The translations under genes were made by a program, and so were the position numbers. DNA of 64,000 nt from Pseudomonas cavernae (lineage in GTDB: Bacteria > Pseudomonadota > Gammaproteobacteria > Pseudomonadales > Pseudomonadaceae). Under the pieces are notes generated by a model. That model searched no databases. It worked only from the letters and a program-made list of their open reading frames with translations, and had not been told where the DNA came from. The stretch is from assembly GCF_003595175.1 (NCBI RefSeq), contig NZ_CP032419.1, positions 4,154,001 to 4,218,000 of the forward strand, read 5' to 3'. Positions 1 to 12,330 of the stretch are shown piece after piece (the stretch's first letter is position 1; every line of letters starts with the position of its first letter).

Positions 1-1
1 A

Positions 2-145
2 GCCCGAGTCGACCACTACCTGAGCGCGCCGCAGCATCAGGTCGAACGCAAGCCGTTCCGCCCCTGGTTGCTCCTGGCGATCGTCCTCGCCAGCGTCATC
101 GGATTAGGCCTGCTAAGCCGTCTTTTGAGCCGTTTAGTGCTATGA
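2..145 (+). CDS. DUF3094 family protein, C-terminal part only
   Basis: The reading frame is open from the window edge to a TGA at 143-145 and gives 47 residues. A short polar stretch (VDHYLSAPQHQVERK) leads into a hydrophobic segment (WLLLAIVLASVIGLGLL) and a basic tail, so it looks like a small protein with one C-terminal membrane helix. The sequence and the place just before a type II NADH dehydrogenase match the small DUF3094 protein found there in pseudomonads, from memory. Function is unknown. The start lies outside the window. Confidence 0.7.
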   Translation, partial: ARVDHYLSAPQHQVERKPFRPWLLLAIVLASVIGLGLLSRLLSRLVL

Positions 146-208
146 GCTGCCTCGCGCTCGCCTTCTCGGCCGTCCACAGCATTCCCCAAAGCCTTGTGAG
201 ACTGTGCC

Positions 209-1510
209 ATGTCCCATCGTATTGTGATTGTCGGCGGCGGCGCCGGCGGCCTGGAGCTTGCCACCCGCCTGGGTAGAGCCCTGGGTAAACGCGGCCTAGC
301 CAAGATCGTGCTGGTCGACGCCAACCTGACCCATATCTGGAAACCACTGCTGCACGAAGTGGCGGCCGGGTCGCTGAACTCCTCGGAAGACGAACTCAAC
401 TACGTCGCCCAGGCCAAGTGGAATCATTTCGAATTTCAGCTCGGGCGCATGGCTGGGCTGGATCGCCAGCACAAGCGCATCCGCCTGGCCGCCACCCGCG
501 ACGAGGATGGTGGCGAACTGCTGCCCGAACGCAATCTGGACTACGACAGCCTGGTGCTGGCAGTCGGCAGCACCACCAACGACTTCGGCACCCCCGGTGC
601 CGCCGAGCATTGCCTATTTCTCGACACCCGCGCCCAGGCCGAGCGCTTCCACCGCCAGCTGCTCAACCATTACCTGCGCGCCCATGCCGAGCCGGGCCGG
701 ACCAGCGAACAGATCAGCGTCGCCATCGTCGGCGCCGGCGCCACCGGCGTGGAACTGGCCGCCGAGCTGCATCATGCCGCGCGCGAGCTGGCCGCTTATG
801 GACTGGATCGCATCCAGCCGGAGAACATGCGCATCACCCTGATCGAGGCCGGCCCACGGGTACTGCCGGCGCTGCCGGAGCGCATCAGTCAGCCGGTGCA
901 TCGGCGCCTGGAACAGCTCGGCGTGACCGTGCTGACCAATGCGGCAGTCAGCACGGTCACTGCCGAACAGCTGCATACCAGTCAGGGCCAGGTGATTCCG
1001 GCCAGCCTCAAGGTCTGGGCCGCCGGTATTCGCGCCCCGTCCTTCCTGCAGGACCTGGATGGTCTGGAAAGCAACCGCATCAACCAGCTAGTGGTACGCC
1101 CGACCCTGCAAACCACTCGCGACGACGACATCTTCGCCCTGGGCGACTGCGCCGCCTGCCCGCAACCCGGCAACGAGGGACGCAACGTGCCGCCGCGCGC
1201 CCAGGCCGCGCACCAGCAGGCATCGCTGCTGGTGAAGAGCTTCAAGCAGCGGCTGGCCGGGCAAGCGCTGCCGGAATACCACTATAAGGATTACGGCTCG
1301 CTGATCTCCCTGTCGCACTTCAGCGCCGTCGGCAATCTCATGGGCAGCCTGATGGGCAGCGTCAAACTCGAAGGCTGGCTGGCGCGGATGTTCTACATCT
1401 CGCTGTACCGCATGCACCAGATGGCCTTGTATGGCGTATCCCGCACCCTGCTGCTGATGCTCAGCGACCGCATCGGCCGCAGCACCGAACCACGCCTGAA
1501 GCTGCACTGA
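209..1510 (+). CDS. ndh: Type II NADH dehydrogenase (NADH:quinone oxidoreductase)
   Basis: This 433-residue flavoprotein should pass electrons from NADH to the quinone pool without pumping protons, at the inner face of the cytoplasmic membrane. The N-terminus has the FAD dinucleotide fold (VGGGAGG, residues 8-14). A second nucleotide fold (IVGAGATGVELA) near residue 175 binds NADH, and ALGDCAA near residue 312 is the second FAD contact. Length is normal for the family. There is no clear transmembrane helix; the hydrophobic C-terminal 60 residues probably form the membrane anchor. The ribosome binding site is weak (GTGAGA). It follows the DUF3094 gene by 63 bases and may be cotranscribed. Confidence 0.93.
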   Translation: MSHRIVIVGGGAGGLELATRLGRALGKRGLAKIVLVDANLTHIWKPLLHEVAAGSLNSSEDELNYVAQAKWNHFEFQLGRMAGLDRQHKRIRLAATRDEDGGELLPERNLDYDSLVLAVGSTTNDFGTPGAAEHCLFLDTRAQAERFHRQLLNHYLRAHAEPGRTSEQISVAIVGAGATGVELAAELHHAARELAAYGLDRIQPENMRITLIEAGPRVLPALPERISQPVHRRLEQLGVTVLTNAAVSTVTAEQLHTSQGQVIPASLKVWAAGIRAPSFLQDLDGLESNRINQLVVRPTLQTTRDDDIFALGDCAACPQPGNEGRNVPPRAQAAHQQASLLVKSFKQRLAGQALPEYHYKDYGSLISLSHFSAVGNLMGSLMGSVKLEGWLARMFYISLYRMHQMALYGVSRTLLLMLSDRIGRSTEPRLKLH

Positions 1511-1581
1511 GGCGCAGGCCCGCCGCGCATGGGCTCAGCCATGCGCGGTGAACAGCGCAAATCCTGAAATGCAGACATAGC

Positions 1582-1616
1582 AAAACCCCCTCGAGGCTTG
1601 CGCCTGGAGGGGGTTG
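1582..1616 (-). terminator. Terminator of the tRNA operon
   Basis: An inverted repeat (AACCCCCTC...GAGGGGGTT type, arms at 1584-1597 and 1602-1615) is followed on the minus strand by TTTT. It lies just past the last tRNA gene of the minus-strand tRNA operon, and could also slow readthrough from ndh. Confidence 0.8.
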
Positions 1617-1621
1617 CTGAA

Positions 1622-1697
1622 TGGTGGGTCGTGTAGGATTCGAACCTACGACCAATTGGTTAAAAGCCAACTGCTCTACCAACTGAGCTAACGACCC
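1622..1697 (-). tRNA. tRNA-Lys (anticodon TTT)
   Basis: 76 bases with encoded CCA. On the minus strand the acceptor arms GGGTCGT and ACGACCC pair, the D arm is TAGCTCAGTTGGTAGAGC, the anticodon loop is CTTTTAA (TTT) and the T arm holds GGTTCGAATCC. It is the last gene of a three-tRNA operon transcribed Asn, Pro, Lys. Confidence 0.97.
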
Positions 1698-1702
1698 AAA
1701 AA

Positions 1703-1779
1703 TGGTCGGGGTAGGGGGATTCGAACTCCCGACATCCTGCTCCCAAAGCAGGCGCGCTACCGGACTGCGCTATACCCCG
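1703..1779 (-). tRNA. tRNA-Pro (anticodon TGG)
   Basis: 77 bases with encoded CCA. On the minus strand the acceptor CGGGGTA pairs with TACCCCG, the anticodon loop is TTTGGGA (TGG), and the T arm carries GTTCGAATCC. It is the middle gene of the tRNA trio, five bases upstream of tRNA-Lys. Confidence 0.97.
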
Positions 1780-1788
1780 GCTGGAATT

Positions 1789-1864
1789 TGGCTCCGCGAC
1801 CTGGACTCGAACCAGGGACCCAATGATTAACAGTCATTTGCTCTACCGACTGAGCTATCGCGGA
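1789..1864 (-). tRNA. tRNA-Asn (anticodon GTT)
   Basis: 76 bases with encoded CCA. On the minus strand the acceptor TCCGCGA pairs with TCGCGGA, the anticodon loop is CTGTTAA (GTT) and the T arm carries GGTTCGAGTCC. It is the first gene of the trio; the tRNA promoter should lie in 1865-1990 and I could not fix it. Confidence 0.97.
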
Positions 1865-2055
1865 ACTACGTATTCCAAGCTCTGCTGCGTGGATTCGCGC
1901 TTCAGAGGCGCGCCATTTTACGTTTCGCGGCGAGCCTGTCAACCCTCTAAACGTCTTTTAAGACAAGGATTTGCTGCAATGCGCTGGGCGACTATATTCT
2001 GCTTGGTGTCATCACAGCGGACGTGCAGCCGTCAGGCTCCTGCTCAGGATCGTCA

Positions 2056-4485
<2,430 letters not shown>

Positions 4486-4494
4486 GGAGCCGCA

Positions 4495-4827
4495 ATGGAT
4501 GATCGTCGTCAGCACAGCCGCCGCAGTACCGAGCTGCAGCTGGAAGTTTTCGATCTGCACTCGCAGCAACATCTGGGGCGCGTGGTGGACCTCTCCGCCG
4601 ACGGCTTCATGCTGTTCAGTAACCACCGGCAGAATGTCGATAGCCTGCTCGAATGCCGCCTGGTCACCGAGCAGCCCATCGACGGTATCGGCGAGATCAA
4701 ACTCGGGGCCGACTGCCTCTGGAGCCGCCCCAGCGCCGATGGCAAGCATGCCTGGTCCGGTTTCCATATCATCGACCTCGCGGAAGACCAGGCCGCCGCG
4801 CTGGAGATACTGCTCAAACACCTGTGA
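4495..4827 (+). CDS. PilZ domain protein, likely c-di-GMP receptor
   Basis: A single PilZ domain of 110 residues. The c-di-GMP signature is present: RRQHSRR at residues 4-10 (RxxxR) and DLSADG near residue 32 (D/NxSxxG). A clear ribosome site (AAGGAG) precedes the ATG. It lies 9 bases after the DUF1631 gene and ends in a strong terminator, so it looks like the second gene of that operon. PilZ proteins change partners on binding c-di-GMP; here the partner could be the DUF1631 protein. It is not the separate pilus assembly gene pilZ. Confidence 0.9.
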   Translation: MDDRRQHSRRSTELQLEVFDLHSQQHLGRVVDLSADGFMLFSNHRQNVDSLLECRLVTEQPIDGIGEIKLGADCLWSRPSADGKHAWSGFHIIDLAEDQAAALEILLKHL

Positions 4828-4872
4828 GCAGGCAGAAAAAAGCCCCGCCATGCGGGGCTTTTTTCTGCCTGC
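4828..4872. terminator. Bidirectional terminator between the PilZ gene and clpB
   Basis: A perfect 21-base inverted repeat (arms 4828-4848 and 4852-4872) around the loop CAT. The GCCCCGC core is flanked by A6 on the left and T6 on the right, so it can stop transcription from both converging genes. Confidence 0.95.
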
Positions 4873-4877
4873 AAAGC

Positions 4878-7442
4878 TCAGACGAAGACGATCTCCCCGC
4901 CCTCTACCTTGGCCGTGATGCTGGCGCCCGGAGCGAACTCGCCGGCCAGGATCTGCTGCGCCAGCGGGTTCTCGATCCAGCGCTGGATCGCCCGCTTCAG
5001 CGGCCGCGCGCCGTAGACCGGGTCGTAACCGACGGCGACCAGCTTGTCCAGGGCCTCGCCACTCAGCGCCAGGCTCAGCTCGCGCTCGCTCAGGCGCTGA
5101 CGCAGACGCTGCAGCTGGATCTCGGCGATGCCGGCGATCTGCTCGCGGCCCAGCGGCTCGAACACCACCACCTCGTCGATGCGGTTGATGAACTCCGGCC
5201 GGAAGTGCGCGCTCACCGCATCCATCACCGCGGCGCGCTGCGCCTCGCGGTCGCCGACCAGCTCCTGGATCTGCACCGAGCCGAGGTTCGAGGTCATCAC
5301 CACCACGGTGTTGCGGAAGTCCACGGTGCGCCCGTGGCTGTCGGTCAGACGACCGTCCTCGAGCACTTGCAGGAGGATGTTGAACACATCCGGATGGGCC
5401 TTTTCGACCTCGTCCAGCAGCACCACCGAGTAAGGCTTACGGCGCACCGCCTCGGTCAGGTAGCCGCCCTCCTCATAGCCGACATAGCCCGGCGGCGCAC
5501 CGATCAGCCGCGCCACGGAATGCTTCTCCATGAATTCGGACATATCGATGCGCACCAGCGCCTCTTCGGTGTCGAAGAGGAATTCCGCCAGCGCCTTGCA
5601 CAGCTCGGTCTTGCCCACCCCGGTAGGACCGAGGAACAGGAACGAACCGCTCGGCCGATTGGGGTCGGACAAGCCGGCGCGCGAGCGGCGCACGGCGTTG
5701 GCCACCGCCACTACCGCCTCGTCCTGGCCGATGACCCGCTGATGCAGCAGGCTTTCCATCTTCAGCAGTTTCTCGCGCTCGCCCTCGAGCATCTTGGCCA
5801 CCGGGATGCCGGTCCACTTCGACACCACCTCGGCGATCTCCTCGTCGGTGACCTTGTTGCGCAGCAACTGCTTCTCGGTCTTGCCGTGCTGATCGACCAT
5901 CTGCAGGCTGCGCTCGAGGTCGGGAATGATGCCGTACTGCAGTTCGGCCATGCGCTGCAAATCTGACTTGCGCCGGGCGTTTTCCAGCTCCTGCTTGGCC
6001 TGCTCGATCTTCTGCTGGATCTGCGCCGAACCTTGCACTTCGGCCTTCTCCGACTTCCAGACCTCCTCGAGGTCGGCGTATTCCTTCTCCAGCTTGGCGA
6101 TGTCGTCTTGCAGCTTGGCCAGGCGCTTCTTGGTGGCCTCGTCGTCTTCCTTCTTCAGCGCCTCACGCTCGATCTTCAGCTGGATCAGGCGGCGCTCCAG
6201 GCGATCCAGCGCTTCCGGCTTGGAGTCGATTTCCATGCGGATGCGGCTACCGGCCTCGTCAACCAGATCGATGGCCTTGTCCGGCAGCTGGCGGTCGGTG
6301 ATATAGCGGTGGCTGAGCTTGGCCGCGGCGATGATCGCGCCGTCGGTGATGGTGACGCCGTGATGCACCTCGTAGCGCTCCTTGAGGCCACGGAGGATGG
6401 CGATGGTGTCTTCTTCGCTCGGCTCATCGACCAGCACCTTCTGGAAGCGCCGCTCCAGCGCCGCATCCTTCTCGATGTACTGGCGATATTCGTCCAGCGT
6501 GGTGGCGCCGACGCAGTGCAGCTCGCCACGCGCCAGCGCCGGCTTGAGCATGTTGCCGGCATCCATGGCGCCCTCGGCCTTGCCGGCGCCGACCATGGTA
6601 TGCAGTTCGTCGATGAACAGGATGATCCGCCCTTCCTGCTTGGACAGGTCGTTGAGCACCGCCTTCAGACGCTCCTCGAACTCGCCGCGGAATTTGGCGC
6701 CGGCGATCAGCGCGCCCATATCCAAAGACAACAGGCGCTTGTCCTTGAGGCCGTCCGGCACTTCGCCGTTGACGATGCGCTGGGCCAGGCCCTCGACGAT
6801 GGCGGTCTTGCCGACGCCGGGCTCGCCGATCAGCACCGGGTTGTTCTTGGTCCGCCGCTGCAGGACCTGGATGGTGCGCCGGATTTCGTCGTCACGGCCG
6901 ATCACCGGGTCGAGCTTGCCGTCTTCGGCACGCTTGGTCAGGTCGACGGTGTATTTGTCCAGCGCCTGGCGCGCCTCCTCGGCATTCGGGTCGTTCACGG
7001 CATCGCCGCCGCGCAGGTTGGCCACCGCGTTTTCCAGGGCCTTCTTGCTCACGCCCTGGGCGAGCAGCAGCTTGCCCAGGCGGGTGTTCTCGTCCAGGGC
7101 GGCGAGCAGCACCAGTTCGCTGGAGATGAACTGGTCGCCCTTCTGCTGCGACAGGCGATCGGCCTGGTTGAGCAGACGGGCCAGATCCTGCGAAAGATTG
7201 ACGTCGCCGGTGGGGTTCTGGATTTTTGGCAGGTGATCGAGCTCTTTGTTCAGCGCCTGGCGCAGGCCGGGAATATCGAAGCCCACCTGCATCAGCAGCG
7301 GCTTGATCGAGCCGCCCTGCTGTTCCAGCAGGGCCTGCATCAGGTGCAAGGGTTCGATCGCCGGATGATCGAGGCCGACGGCGATGGATTGGGCGTCGGA
7401 CAGGGCCAGTTGCAGCTTGCTGGTCAAACGGTCTATTCGCAT
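4878..7442 (-). CDS. clpB: ATP-dependent disaggregase ClpB
   Basis: This 854-residue Hsp100 unfoldase works with DnaK to pull proteins out of aggregates. The N-domain (Clp repeats, residues 1-145) is followed by AAA-1 with Walker A GEPGVGKT near residue 205, a coiled-coil middle domain (about 400-525, rich in Lys, Glu and Leu), and AAA-2 with Walker A GPTGVGKT near 604 and the Walker B segment [14 protein letters not shown]. There is no ClpP-binding loop, as expected for ClpB. The start ATG has a good site (AAGGAAGG). A heat-shock promoter is visible upstream. Length is that of the full form. Confidence 0.98.
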   Translation of the reverse strand: MRIDRLTSKLQLALSDAQSIAVGLDHPAIEPLHLMQALLEQQGGSIKPLLMQVGFDIPGLRQALNKELDHLPKIQNPTGDVNLSQDLARLLNQADRLSQQKGDQFISSELVLLAALDENTRLGKLLLAQGVSKKALENAVANLRGGDAVNDPNAEEARQALDKYTVDLTKRAEDGKLDPVIGRDDEIRRTIQVLQRRTKNNPVLIGEPGVGKTAIVEGLAQRIVNGEVPDGLKDKRLLSLDMGALIAGAKFRGEFEERLKAVLNDLSKQEGRIILFIDELHTMVGAGKAEGAMDAGNMLKPALARGELHCVGATTLDEYRQYIEKDAALERRFQKVLVDEPSEEDTIAILRGLKERYEVHHGVTITDGAIIAAAKLSHRYITDRQLPDKAIDLVDEAGSRIRMEIDSKPEALDRLERRLIQLKIEREALKKEDDEATKKRLAKLQDDIAKLEKEYADLEEVWKSEKAEVQGSAQIQQKIEQAKQELENARRKSDLQRMAELQYGIIPDLERSLQMVDQHGKTEKQLLRNKVTDEEIAEVVSKWTGIPVAKMLEGEREKLLKMESLLHQRVIGQDEAVVAVANAVRRSRAGLSDPNRPSGSFLFLGPTGVGKTELCKALAEFLFDTEEALVRIDMSEFMEKHSVARLIGAPPGYVGYEEGGYLTEAVRRKPYSVVLLDEVEKAHPDVFNILLQVLEDGRLTDSHGRTVDFRNTVVVMTSNLGSVQIQELVGDREAQRAAVMDAVSAHFRPEFINRIDEVVVFEPLGREQIAGIAEIQLQRLRQRLSERELSLALSGEALDKLVAVGYDPVYGARPLKRAIQRWIENPLAQQILAGEFAPGASITAKVEGGEIVFV

Positions 7443-7518
7443 GGGTTCATCCTTCCTTTAAGAAGCAGGCTGGCGCGCTCAATCCGCCGGTACCGAAAGC
7501 CTGCCGAGATACCAGTCT

Positions 7519-7546
7519 AGATAGGGATGATTGTGCAGAGTTCAAG
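7519..7546 (-). promoter_or_regulatory. Sigma-32 heat-shock promoter of clpB
   Basis: On the minus strand CTTGAA (7546-7541) stands 14 bases before CCCTATCT (7526-7519), close to the sigma-32 consensus CTTGAAA-N13-15-CCCCATNT. It ends 77 bases before the clpB start, and clpB is a classical RpoH target. The start of transcription was not tested. Confidence 0.75.
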
Positions 7547-7588
7547 CCGGCGGACTTTGACCGGGGTCGGCGCGGCGGCCGGGAGGCG

Positions 7589-8332
7589 TCAGTCCAGCCA
7601 GATCAGACTGGCGAAGCGCCCGGTGCGCGCCGCCCGGCGATAGGAATAGAAGCGTGGATCATGGACGGTGCAAAAGCCGCCGCCATAGACCGCGGTGACG
7701 CCACGGGCGGCCAGACGGATGCGCGCCAGCTGGTAGATATCGGCCATGTGCCGCCCCGGATTGGCGCTCGGGCGGAACGCGGCGGTCGCCTGCGGATGGC
7801 TGGCGACGAAGGCGTCGCGCACCTCGGCGCCAACCTCGAAGGCCGCCGGACCGATGGCCGGGCCGAGCCACACCAGCACCTCGTCGGCCGGCAGCGCCAA
7901 GGCCTCGAGGGTGGTCTCCAGCACGCCGCCGGCCAGCCCGCGCCAACCGGCATGGGCGGCGGCCACCCGGGTGCCGGCGCGGTCGCAGAACAGCACCGGC
8001 AGGCAATCGGCGGTCAGGACGGTGCAGGCGATGCCGGGCGTGGCGGTCCAGCTGGCGTCGGCTGCGGCGACCTGCGCGGGGTCGGCGTGCGCTACCTGCA
8101 CGCCATGTACCTGGCGCAGCCAGGCCGGACGGCAGCCCAGCTGGACGGTCAGGCGGCGACGATTCTCGCCGACGGCGGCGGCTTGGTCCTCGACATGGTC
8201 GCCGAGGTTGAAGCTGTCGAATGGCGCCTGGCTGACGCCACCGGCACGGGTGGTGACGCAGGCGCGCACCTTGGCCGGGGCCGGCCAGTCGGGGATGAGC
8301 CAGTCGCGCAGCGGCGCCGACTCAGCCGACAA
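7589..8332 (-). CDS. pgeF: Multicopper-oxidase-like purine nucleosidase, YfiH/PgeF (LACC1) family
   Basis: This 247-residue protein belongs to the YfiH/LACC1 family, described as polyphenol oxidase, purine nucleoside phosphorylase, or an editor of peptidoglycan precursors carrying L-Ser. The metal-site residues are seen: Cys in LTADCLPVLFCD near residue 105 and His in AAHAGWRG near residue 131, with another His in RQVHGVQV near residue 77. The start overlaps the end of rluD by 11 bases, so it is cotranscribed and probably translationally coupled to it; rluD-yfiH pairing is conserved in proteobacteria. Confidence 0.92.
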   Translation of the reverse strand: MSAESAPLRDWLIPDWPAPAKVRACVTTRAGGVSQAPFDSFNLGDHVEDQAAAVGENRRRLTVQLGCRPAWLRQVHGVQVAHADPAQVAAADASWTATPGIACTVLTADCLPVLFCDRAGTRVAAAHAGWRGLAGGVLETTLEALALPADEVLVWLGPAIGPAAFEVGAEVRDAFVASHPQATAAFRPSANPGRHMADIYQLARIRLAARGVTAVYGGGFCTVHDPRFYSYRRAARTGRFASLIWLD

Positions 8333-9296
8333 AGGCTTCGCGATCCTGACGCAGCAGGGTCAGCAGCCAGACGAAGTCATCCGGCAGCGGCGACTCCCAC
8401 TTCATCCGCTCACCGGTCACCGGGTGGTCCAGTTCGAGGAAGCGCGCATGCAGGGCCTGCCGCGGGAAGCTCTTGAGCTCCTGCACCAGGGTCGGGCTGG
8501 CCGCTGGCGGAATGCGGAAACGCCCAGAGTAAAGCGGGTCGCCCACTAGCGGAAAGCCTACATGGGTCATGTGCACCCGAATCTGGTGGGTACGCCCGGT
8601 TTCCAGTTTGACCCGCGTGTGGGTGTGCGAGCGGAAGCGTTCGAGCACCCGGTAATGGCTGACCGCCGGCTTGCCGCCGTCAGTCACCGCCATGCGCTGG
8701 CGCTGGGTGCCATGGCGGCCAATCGGCGCATTGATCTTGCCGCCGGCGGTGATCACGCCGATGACGATGGCCTCATAAATGCGGCTGACCGTGCGCTTTT
8801 GCAGCTGATCGACCAGCTTGGTCTGCGCCTGCAGATTCTTGGCCACCACCATCAGGCCTGTGGTGTCCTTGTCCAGGCGGTGGACGATGCCGGCGCGCGG
8901 CACGTTGACCAGGTCCGGCACGTGATGCAACAGTGCGTTCAGCAGGGTGCCGTCCTGGTGCCCCGCCGCCGGATGCACGACCAGCCCGGCGGGCTTGTCG
9001 AGCACCAAAATGTGCTCATCCTCGTAAACGATATTGAGCTCGATGTCCTGCGCCAGCCACTCGCCCTGGGCCTCCTGCTCGGCCTCCAGGACCAGCACGC
9101 TGCCGCCATACACGGTGTCGCGCGGGCGCAGCACGGCGCCATCCACCAGCAGGTGGCCGTCCTTGATCCAGGCGGACAGACGGGAACGGGAATATTCACC
9201 GAAGAGCTGCGCGGCGACCTGGTCGAGGCGTTGCCCGCCCAGGTCGGAGGGCACTTCGGCGCGAAGTTGAATAAGCGACTTATTGATTGCGGACAT
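8322..9296 (-). CDS. rluD: 23S rRNA pseudouridine(1911/1915/1917) synthase
   Basis: This 324-residue enzyme turns three uridines of helix 69 of 23S rRNA into pseudouridine. It has an N-terminal S4 RNA-binding domain (about residues 15-75) and the RluA-type catalytic core with [15 protein letters not shown] near residue 136, where the Asp is the nucleophile. I prefer the ATG at 9296 (MSAINKS) over an upstream TTG at 9305. It is the first gene of the rluD-pgeF pair and diverges from bamD, the usual arrangement in pseudomonads. Confidence 0.96.
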   Translation of the reverse strand: MSAINKSLIQLRAEVPSDLGGQRLDQVAAQLFGEYSRSRLSAWIKDGHLLVDGAVLRPRDTVYGGSVLVLEAEQEAQGEWLAQDIELNIVYEDEHILVLDKPAGLVVHPAAGHQDGTLLNALLHHVPDLVNVPRAGIVHRLDKDTTGLMVVAKNLQAQTKLVDQLQKRTVSRIYEAIVIGVITAGGKINAPIGRHGTQRQRMAVTDGGKPAVSHYRVLERFRSHTHTRVKLETGRTHQIRVHMTHVGFPLVGDPLYSGRFRIPPAASPTLVQELKSFPRQALHARFLELDHPVTGERMKWESPLPDDFVWLLTLLRQDREAFVG

Positions 9297-9444
9297 GCTC
9301 GCCAACAGCGGGGGCGTAGCCTTTGGTTTCGGCTACGCGCTTGTGGTTAAATACGGCGTCTTTTTGTCCCGGGGCTACCGGGGCCCCATCATAACAGGAC
9401 GGCCCTGGCCAAGACAGCCAACCGTCACAGGGACGCAAGCCGCT

Positions 9445-10461
9445 ATGCAAGTGAAACACCTGCTGCTGATCGCCATCCTCGCCCTCAACGTTGCCTGTTC
9501 GTCCAAGGATGTGGTCGACGAGAACCTCAGCGAGGCCGAGTTGTACCAGCAGGCACAGGCCGATCTGGACAACAAGAGCTACACCAGCGCCGTCAACAAG
9601 CTGAAAGCCCTGGAATCGCGCTACCCGTTCGGCCGCTATGCCGAACAGGCGCAACTCGAACTGATCTTCGCCTACTACAAGAACATGGAGCCGGAGGCCG
9701 CCAAGTCCGCCGCCGAGCGTTTCATCCGCTTGCATCCGCAACATGCCAACGTCGACTACGCCTATTACCTCAAGGGCCTGGCCGCCTTCGACCAGGACCG
9801 CGGCCTACTCGCGCGCTTCCTGCCGCTGGACATGACCAAGCGTGACCCGGGCGCGGCGCGCGACTCCTTCAACGAATTCGCCCAGCTCACCAGCCGCTAC
9901 CCGAACAGCCGCTACTCGCCGGACGCCAAGCAGCGCATGGTCTACCTGCGCAACCTGCTGGCCGCCTACGAAGTGCATGTCGGCCACTACTATCTGAAGC
10001 GCCAGGCCTACGTCGCCGCCGCCAACCGCGGCCGCTACGTGGTGGAAAACTTCCAGGAAACCCCGGCCGTCGGCGATGGCCTGGCGATCATGACCGAAGC
10101 CTACCAGCACCTGCACCTCGATGACCTGGCCGCCAGCAGCCTGGAAACCCTGAAGCTGAACTACCCGGACCACCCGAGCCTGGTCGACGGCCAGTTCGTG
10201 CCACTGGAAGAGGAAGCGGACAACCGCTCCTGGTTGAGCAAGGCCACCCTTGGCCTGATCGAGACTGACACGCCGCTGCCGCCGGGCGAAACTCGCGCCA
10301 GCCAGGATGTGATCAAGCAGTACGAAGAGGCCCAGGAGCAAATTCCGGACAGCCTGCAACCGGAAAGCCAGGAGGCCGTCGAGGAAGAGCAACACGAGGC
10401 GGAAGGCAACAACGCCGAGCGTTCCTGGTGGAGCTACATGACCTTCGGCCTCTTCGACTGA
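9445..10461 (+). CDS. bamD: Outer membrane assembly lipoprotein BamD (ComL)
   Basis: BamD is the essential lipoprotein of the BAM complex that inserts beta-barrel proteins in the outer membrane. The 338-residue product starts with a lipoprotein signal ([13 protein letters not shown], lipid-attached Cys at about residue 18). TPR-like helices follow ([44 protein letters not shown]). The C-terminus carries an acidic Glu/Gln-rich tail (about residues 285-325) longer than in Escherichia coli. An open frame upstream to 9283 is not part of the protein because the signal peptide fixes the start. Confidence 0.97.
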   Translation: MQVKHLLLIAILALNVACSSKDVVDENLSEAELYQQAQADLDNKSYTSAVNKLKALESRYPFGRYAEQAQLELIFAYYKNMEPEAAKSAAERFIRLHPQHANVDYAYYLKGLAAFDQDRGLLARFLPLDMTKRDPGAARDSFNEFAQLTSRYPNSRYSPDAKQRMVYLRNLLAAYEVHVGHYYLKRQAYVAAANRGRYVVENFQETPAVGDGLAIMTEAYQHLHLDDLAASSLETLKLNYPDHPSLVDGQFVPLEEEADNRSWLSKATLGLIETDTPLPPGETRASQDVIKQYEEAQEQIPDSLQPESQEAVEEEQHEAEGNNAERSWWSYMTFGLFD

Positions 10462-10478
10462 CGCTGCCGAACGCATAA

Positions 10479-10505
10479 AAAAGGGAGGCCCACGGCCTCC
10501 CTTTT
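10479..10505. terminator. Bidirectional terminator between bamD and nadE
   Basis: The stem AAAAGGGAGGCC / GGCCTCCCTTTT with loop CAC lies between the stops of the converging bamD and nadE genes, with A and T runs on its two sides. Confidence 0.9.
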
Positions 10506-10528
10506 CATTTGTGGATGACTCGCCGCCC

Positions 10529-12160
10529 TCAGTCGCCGATACGCCAGCCCGAAGTAATCGGATAACGCCGGTCACGGCCGAAGCCACGCTGGGTCACCCG
10601 CACACCCACAGCCGCCTGCCGGCGCTTGTACTCGTTGAGATCGACCAGACGCAGCACGCGGCGCACGGTGTCCTCGTCGAAGCCCTCGGCGATGATGGCA
10701 TTGGCCGACAGGTCGTACTCGATATACAGCTTGAGGATCTCGTCGAGCACCGGATAGGGCGGCAGCGAATCCTCGTCCTTCTGATCCGGCGCCAGCTCGG
10801 CGGACGGCGGACGGTCGATGACCCGCTGCGGAATCACCGCGCCGAGGCTGTTGCGATAGTCGCAGAGGCGGAACACCAGGGTCTTGGGCACGTCCTTGAG
10901 CACATCGAAGCCGCCGGCCATGTCACCGTAGAGGGTGGCGTACCCCACCGCCATCTCGCTCTTGTTGCCAGTGGTCAGCACCAGGTAGCCCTTCTTGTTG
11001 GAGATGGCCATCAACAGGGTGCCGCGACAGCGGGCCTGCAGGTTTTCCTCGGTGGCGTCGCGGCCGAGGCCCTCGAACACCGGCGCCAGGGTGCCCATGA
11101 AGGCCTCGACCATCGGCGCGATCGGCAGCACCCGGTAGTGCACGCCGAGCAGGCGCGCCTCGGCTTCGGCGTCCTCCAGGCTGATCTGCGCGGTGTAGCG
11201 GTAGGGCATCATCACCGCCTCGACGCGCTCGGCGCCCAGCGCATCGACCGCCACCGCCAGGGTCAGGGCCGAGTCGATGCCGCCGGACAGGCCGAGCACC
11301 ACCCCTTTGAAACCATTTTTCTGCACGTAATCGCGCACGCCGACCACCAGCGCCTGGTAGACGCTGGCCTCCAACTCCGGCAACGGCGCACAGCTGGCCG
11401 GACGCGGTCGCACCTGACGCTCCGCATAGCTGAAGTCGACCGGATAGAGGCCCTCGGTGAAGGCCGGCGCACGCTGGCTGACCTGGCCATCGACGCCCAT
11501 CACGCAGCTGCCACCGTCGAACACCAGCTCATCCTGGCCGCCGACCTGATTGACGTAGAGGATCGGTATGCCGCCCTCACCAACCCGCTCGGCCAGCACT
11601 TCCTCGCGCTCGCGCTGCTTGTCGAGGTGGAACGGCGAGGCGTTGAGGCTGAGCATCAGCTGGGCGCCGGCGGCCCGCGCCTGGCGCATCGGCTCGGCGA
11701 ACCAGATGTCCTCGCAGATGGTCAGCGCCACCGGGATGCCCTTGATATCCACCACGCAGGCTTCGTGGCCCGGTTCGAAATAGCGCTTCTCGTCGAACAC
11801 CCGGTAATTGGGCAGCTTCTGTTTGTAATAGCTGGCCAGCACCTCGCCATCGGCGATCGCGGCACAGGCGTTGTAGCGCAGCTCGCCGTCCAGCCAGGGA
11901 TAGCCGACCACCAGGTAGATGCCGCGCACTTCGTCCTTCAGGCGCTGCAGACCATGCTCGATGCGTCGCTGCATGCTCGAGCGCAGCAGCAGATCCTCGG
12001 GCGGATAGCCGCACAGGGCCAGCTCGGGGAACACGATGACATCCGCCTGCCATTGGTCGCGGGCAATCCCGGCCGCCTCGATGATGCGCTCGACGTTGCC
12101 GTGCACATCGCCAACTCGCAGGTTCAGCTGGGCCATCACGACCCGCAGGGTTTGGCTCAT
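10529..12160 (-). CDS. nadE: Glutamine-dependent NAD+ synthetase
   Basis: The last step of NAD synthesis: nicotinic acid adenine dinucleotide is amidated with ammonia from glutamine. The 543-residue two-domain form is present. The N-terminal nitrilase-type glutaminase has Glu in FPELALCGYPPED, Lys in YYKQKLPNY and Cys in LTICEDIW. The C-terminal synthetase has the ATP loop LSGGIDS near residue 291. I chose the ATG at 12160 (MSQTLRV) with GGAGG upstream; the frame stays open to 12250. It is divergent from the PP0621-pilSR group. From memory, nadE is elsewhere in P. aeruginosa PAO1. Confidence 0.96.
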   Translation of the reverse strand: MSQTLRVVMAQLNLRVGDVHGNVERIIEAAGIARDQWQADVIVFPELALCGYPPEDLLLRSSMQRRIEHGLQRLKDEVRGIYLVVGYPWLDGELRYNACAAIADGEVLASYYKQKLPNYRVFDEKRYFEPGHEACVVDIKGIPVALTICEDIWFAEPMRQARAAGAQLMLSLNASPFHLDKQREREEVLAERVGEGGIPILYVNQVGGQDELVFDGGSCVMGVDGQVSQRAPAFTEGLYPVDFSYAERQVRPRPASCAPLPELEASVYQALVVGVRDYVQKNGFKGVVLGLSGGIDSALTLAVAVDALGAERVEAVMMPYRYTAQISLEDAEAEARLLGVHYRVLPIAPMVEAFMGTLAPVFEGLGRDATEENLQARCRGTLLMAISNKKGYLVLTTGNKSEMAVGYATLYGDMAGGFDVLKDVPKTLVFRLCDYRNSLGAVIPQRVIDRPPSAELAPDQKDEDSLPPYPVLDEILKLYIEYDLSANAIIAEGFDEDTVRRVLRLVDLNEYKRRQAAVGVRVTQRGFGRDRRYPITSGWRIGD

Positions 12161-12330
12161 CACCGCCTCCATCGATAAGGTTGCGCGCCCGACCCACAGC
12201 CGGGCACTACACAGTGTGGCATTGTCCCGCATCGACCCCGGCAGAAACAACGCGCAGGGCGAGGAATAGCGTCTGTGCTGGCTCGGCGTCCTTGGCTAAA
12301 CTGCGAGCCTCCATAAAAAAAGAGACCACT

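Noticed and set aside
4653..7520. Long plus-strand open frames over clpB
   Set aside because: Antisense shadows; clpB has both Walker motifs and a promoter on the minus strand.
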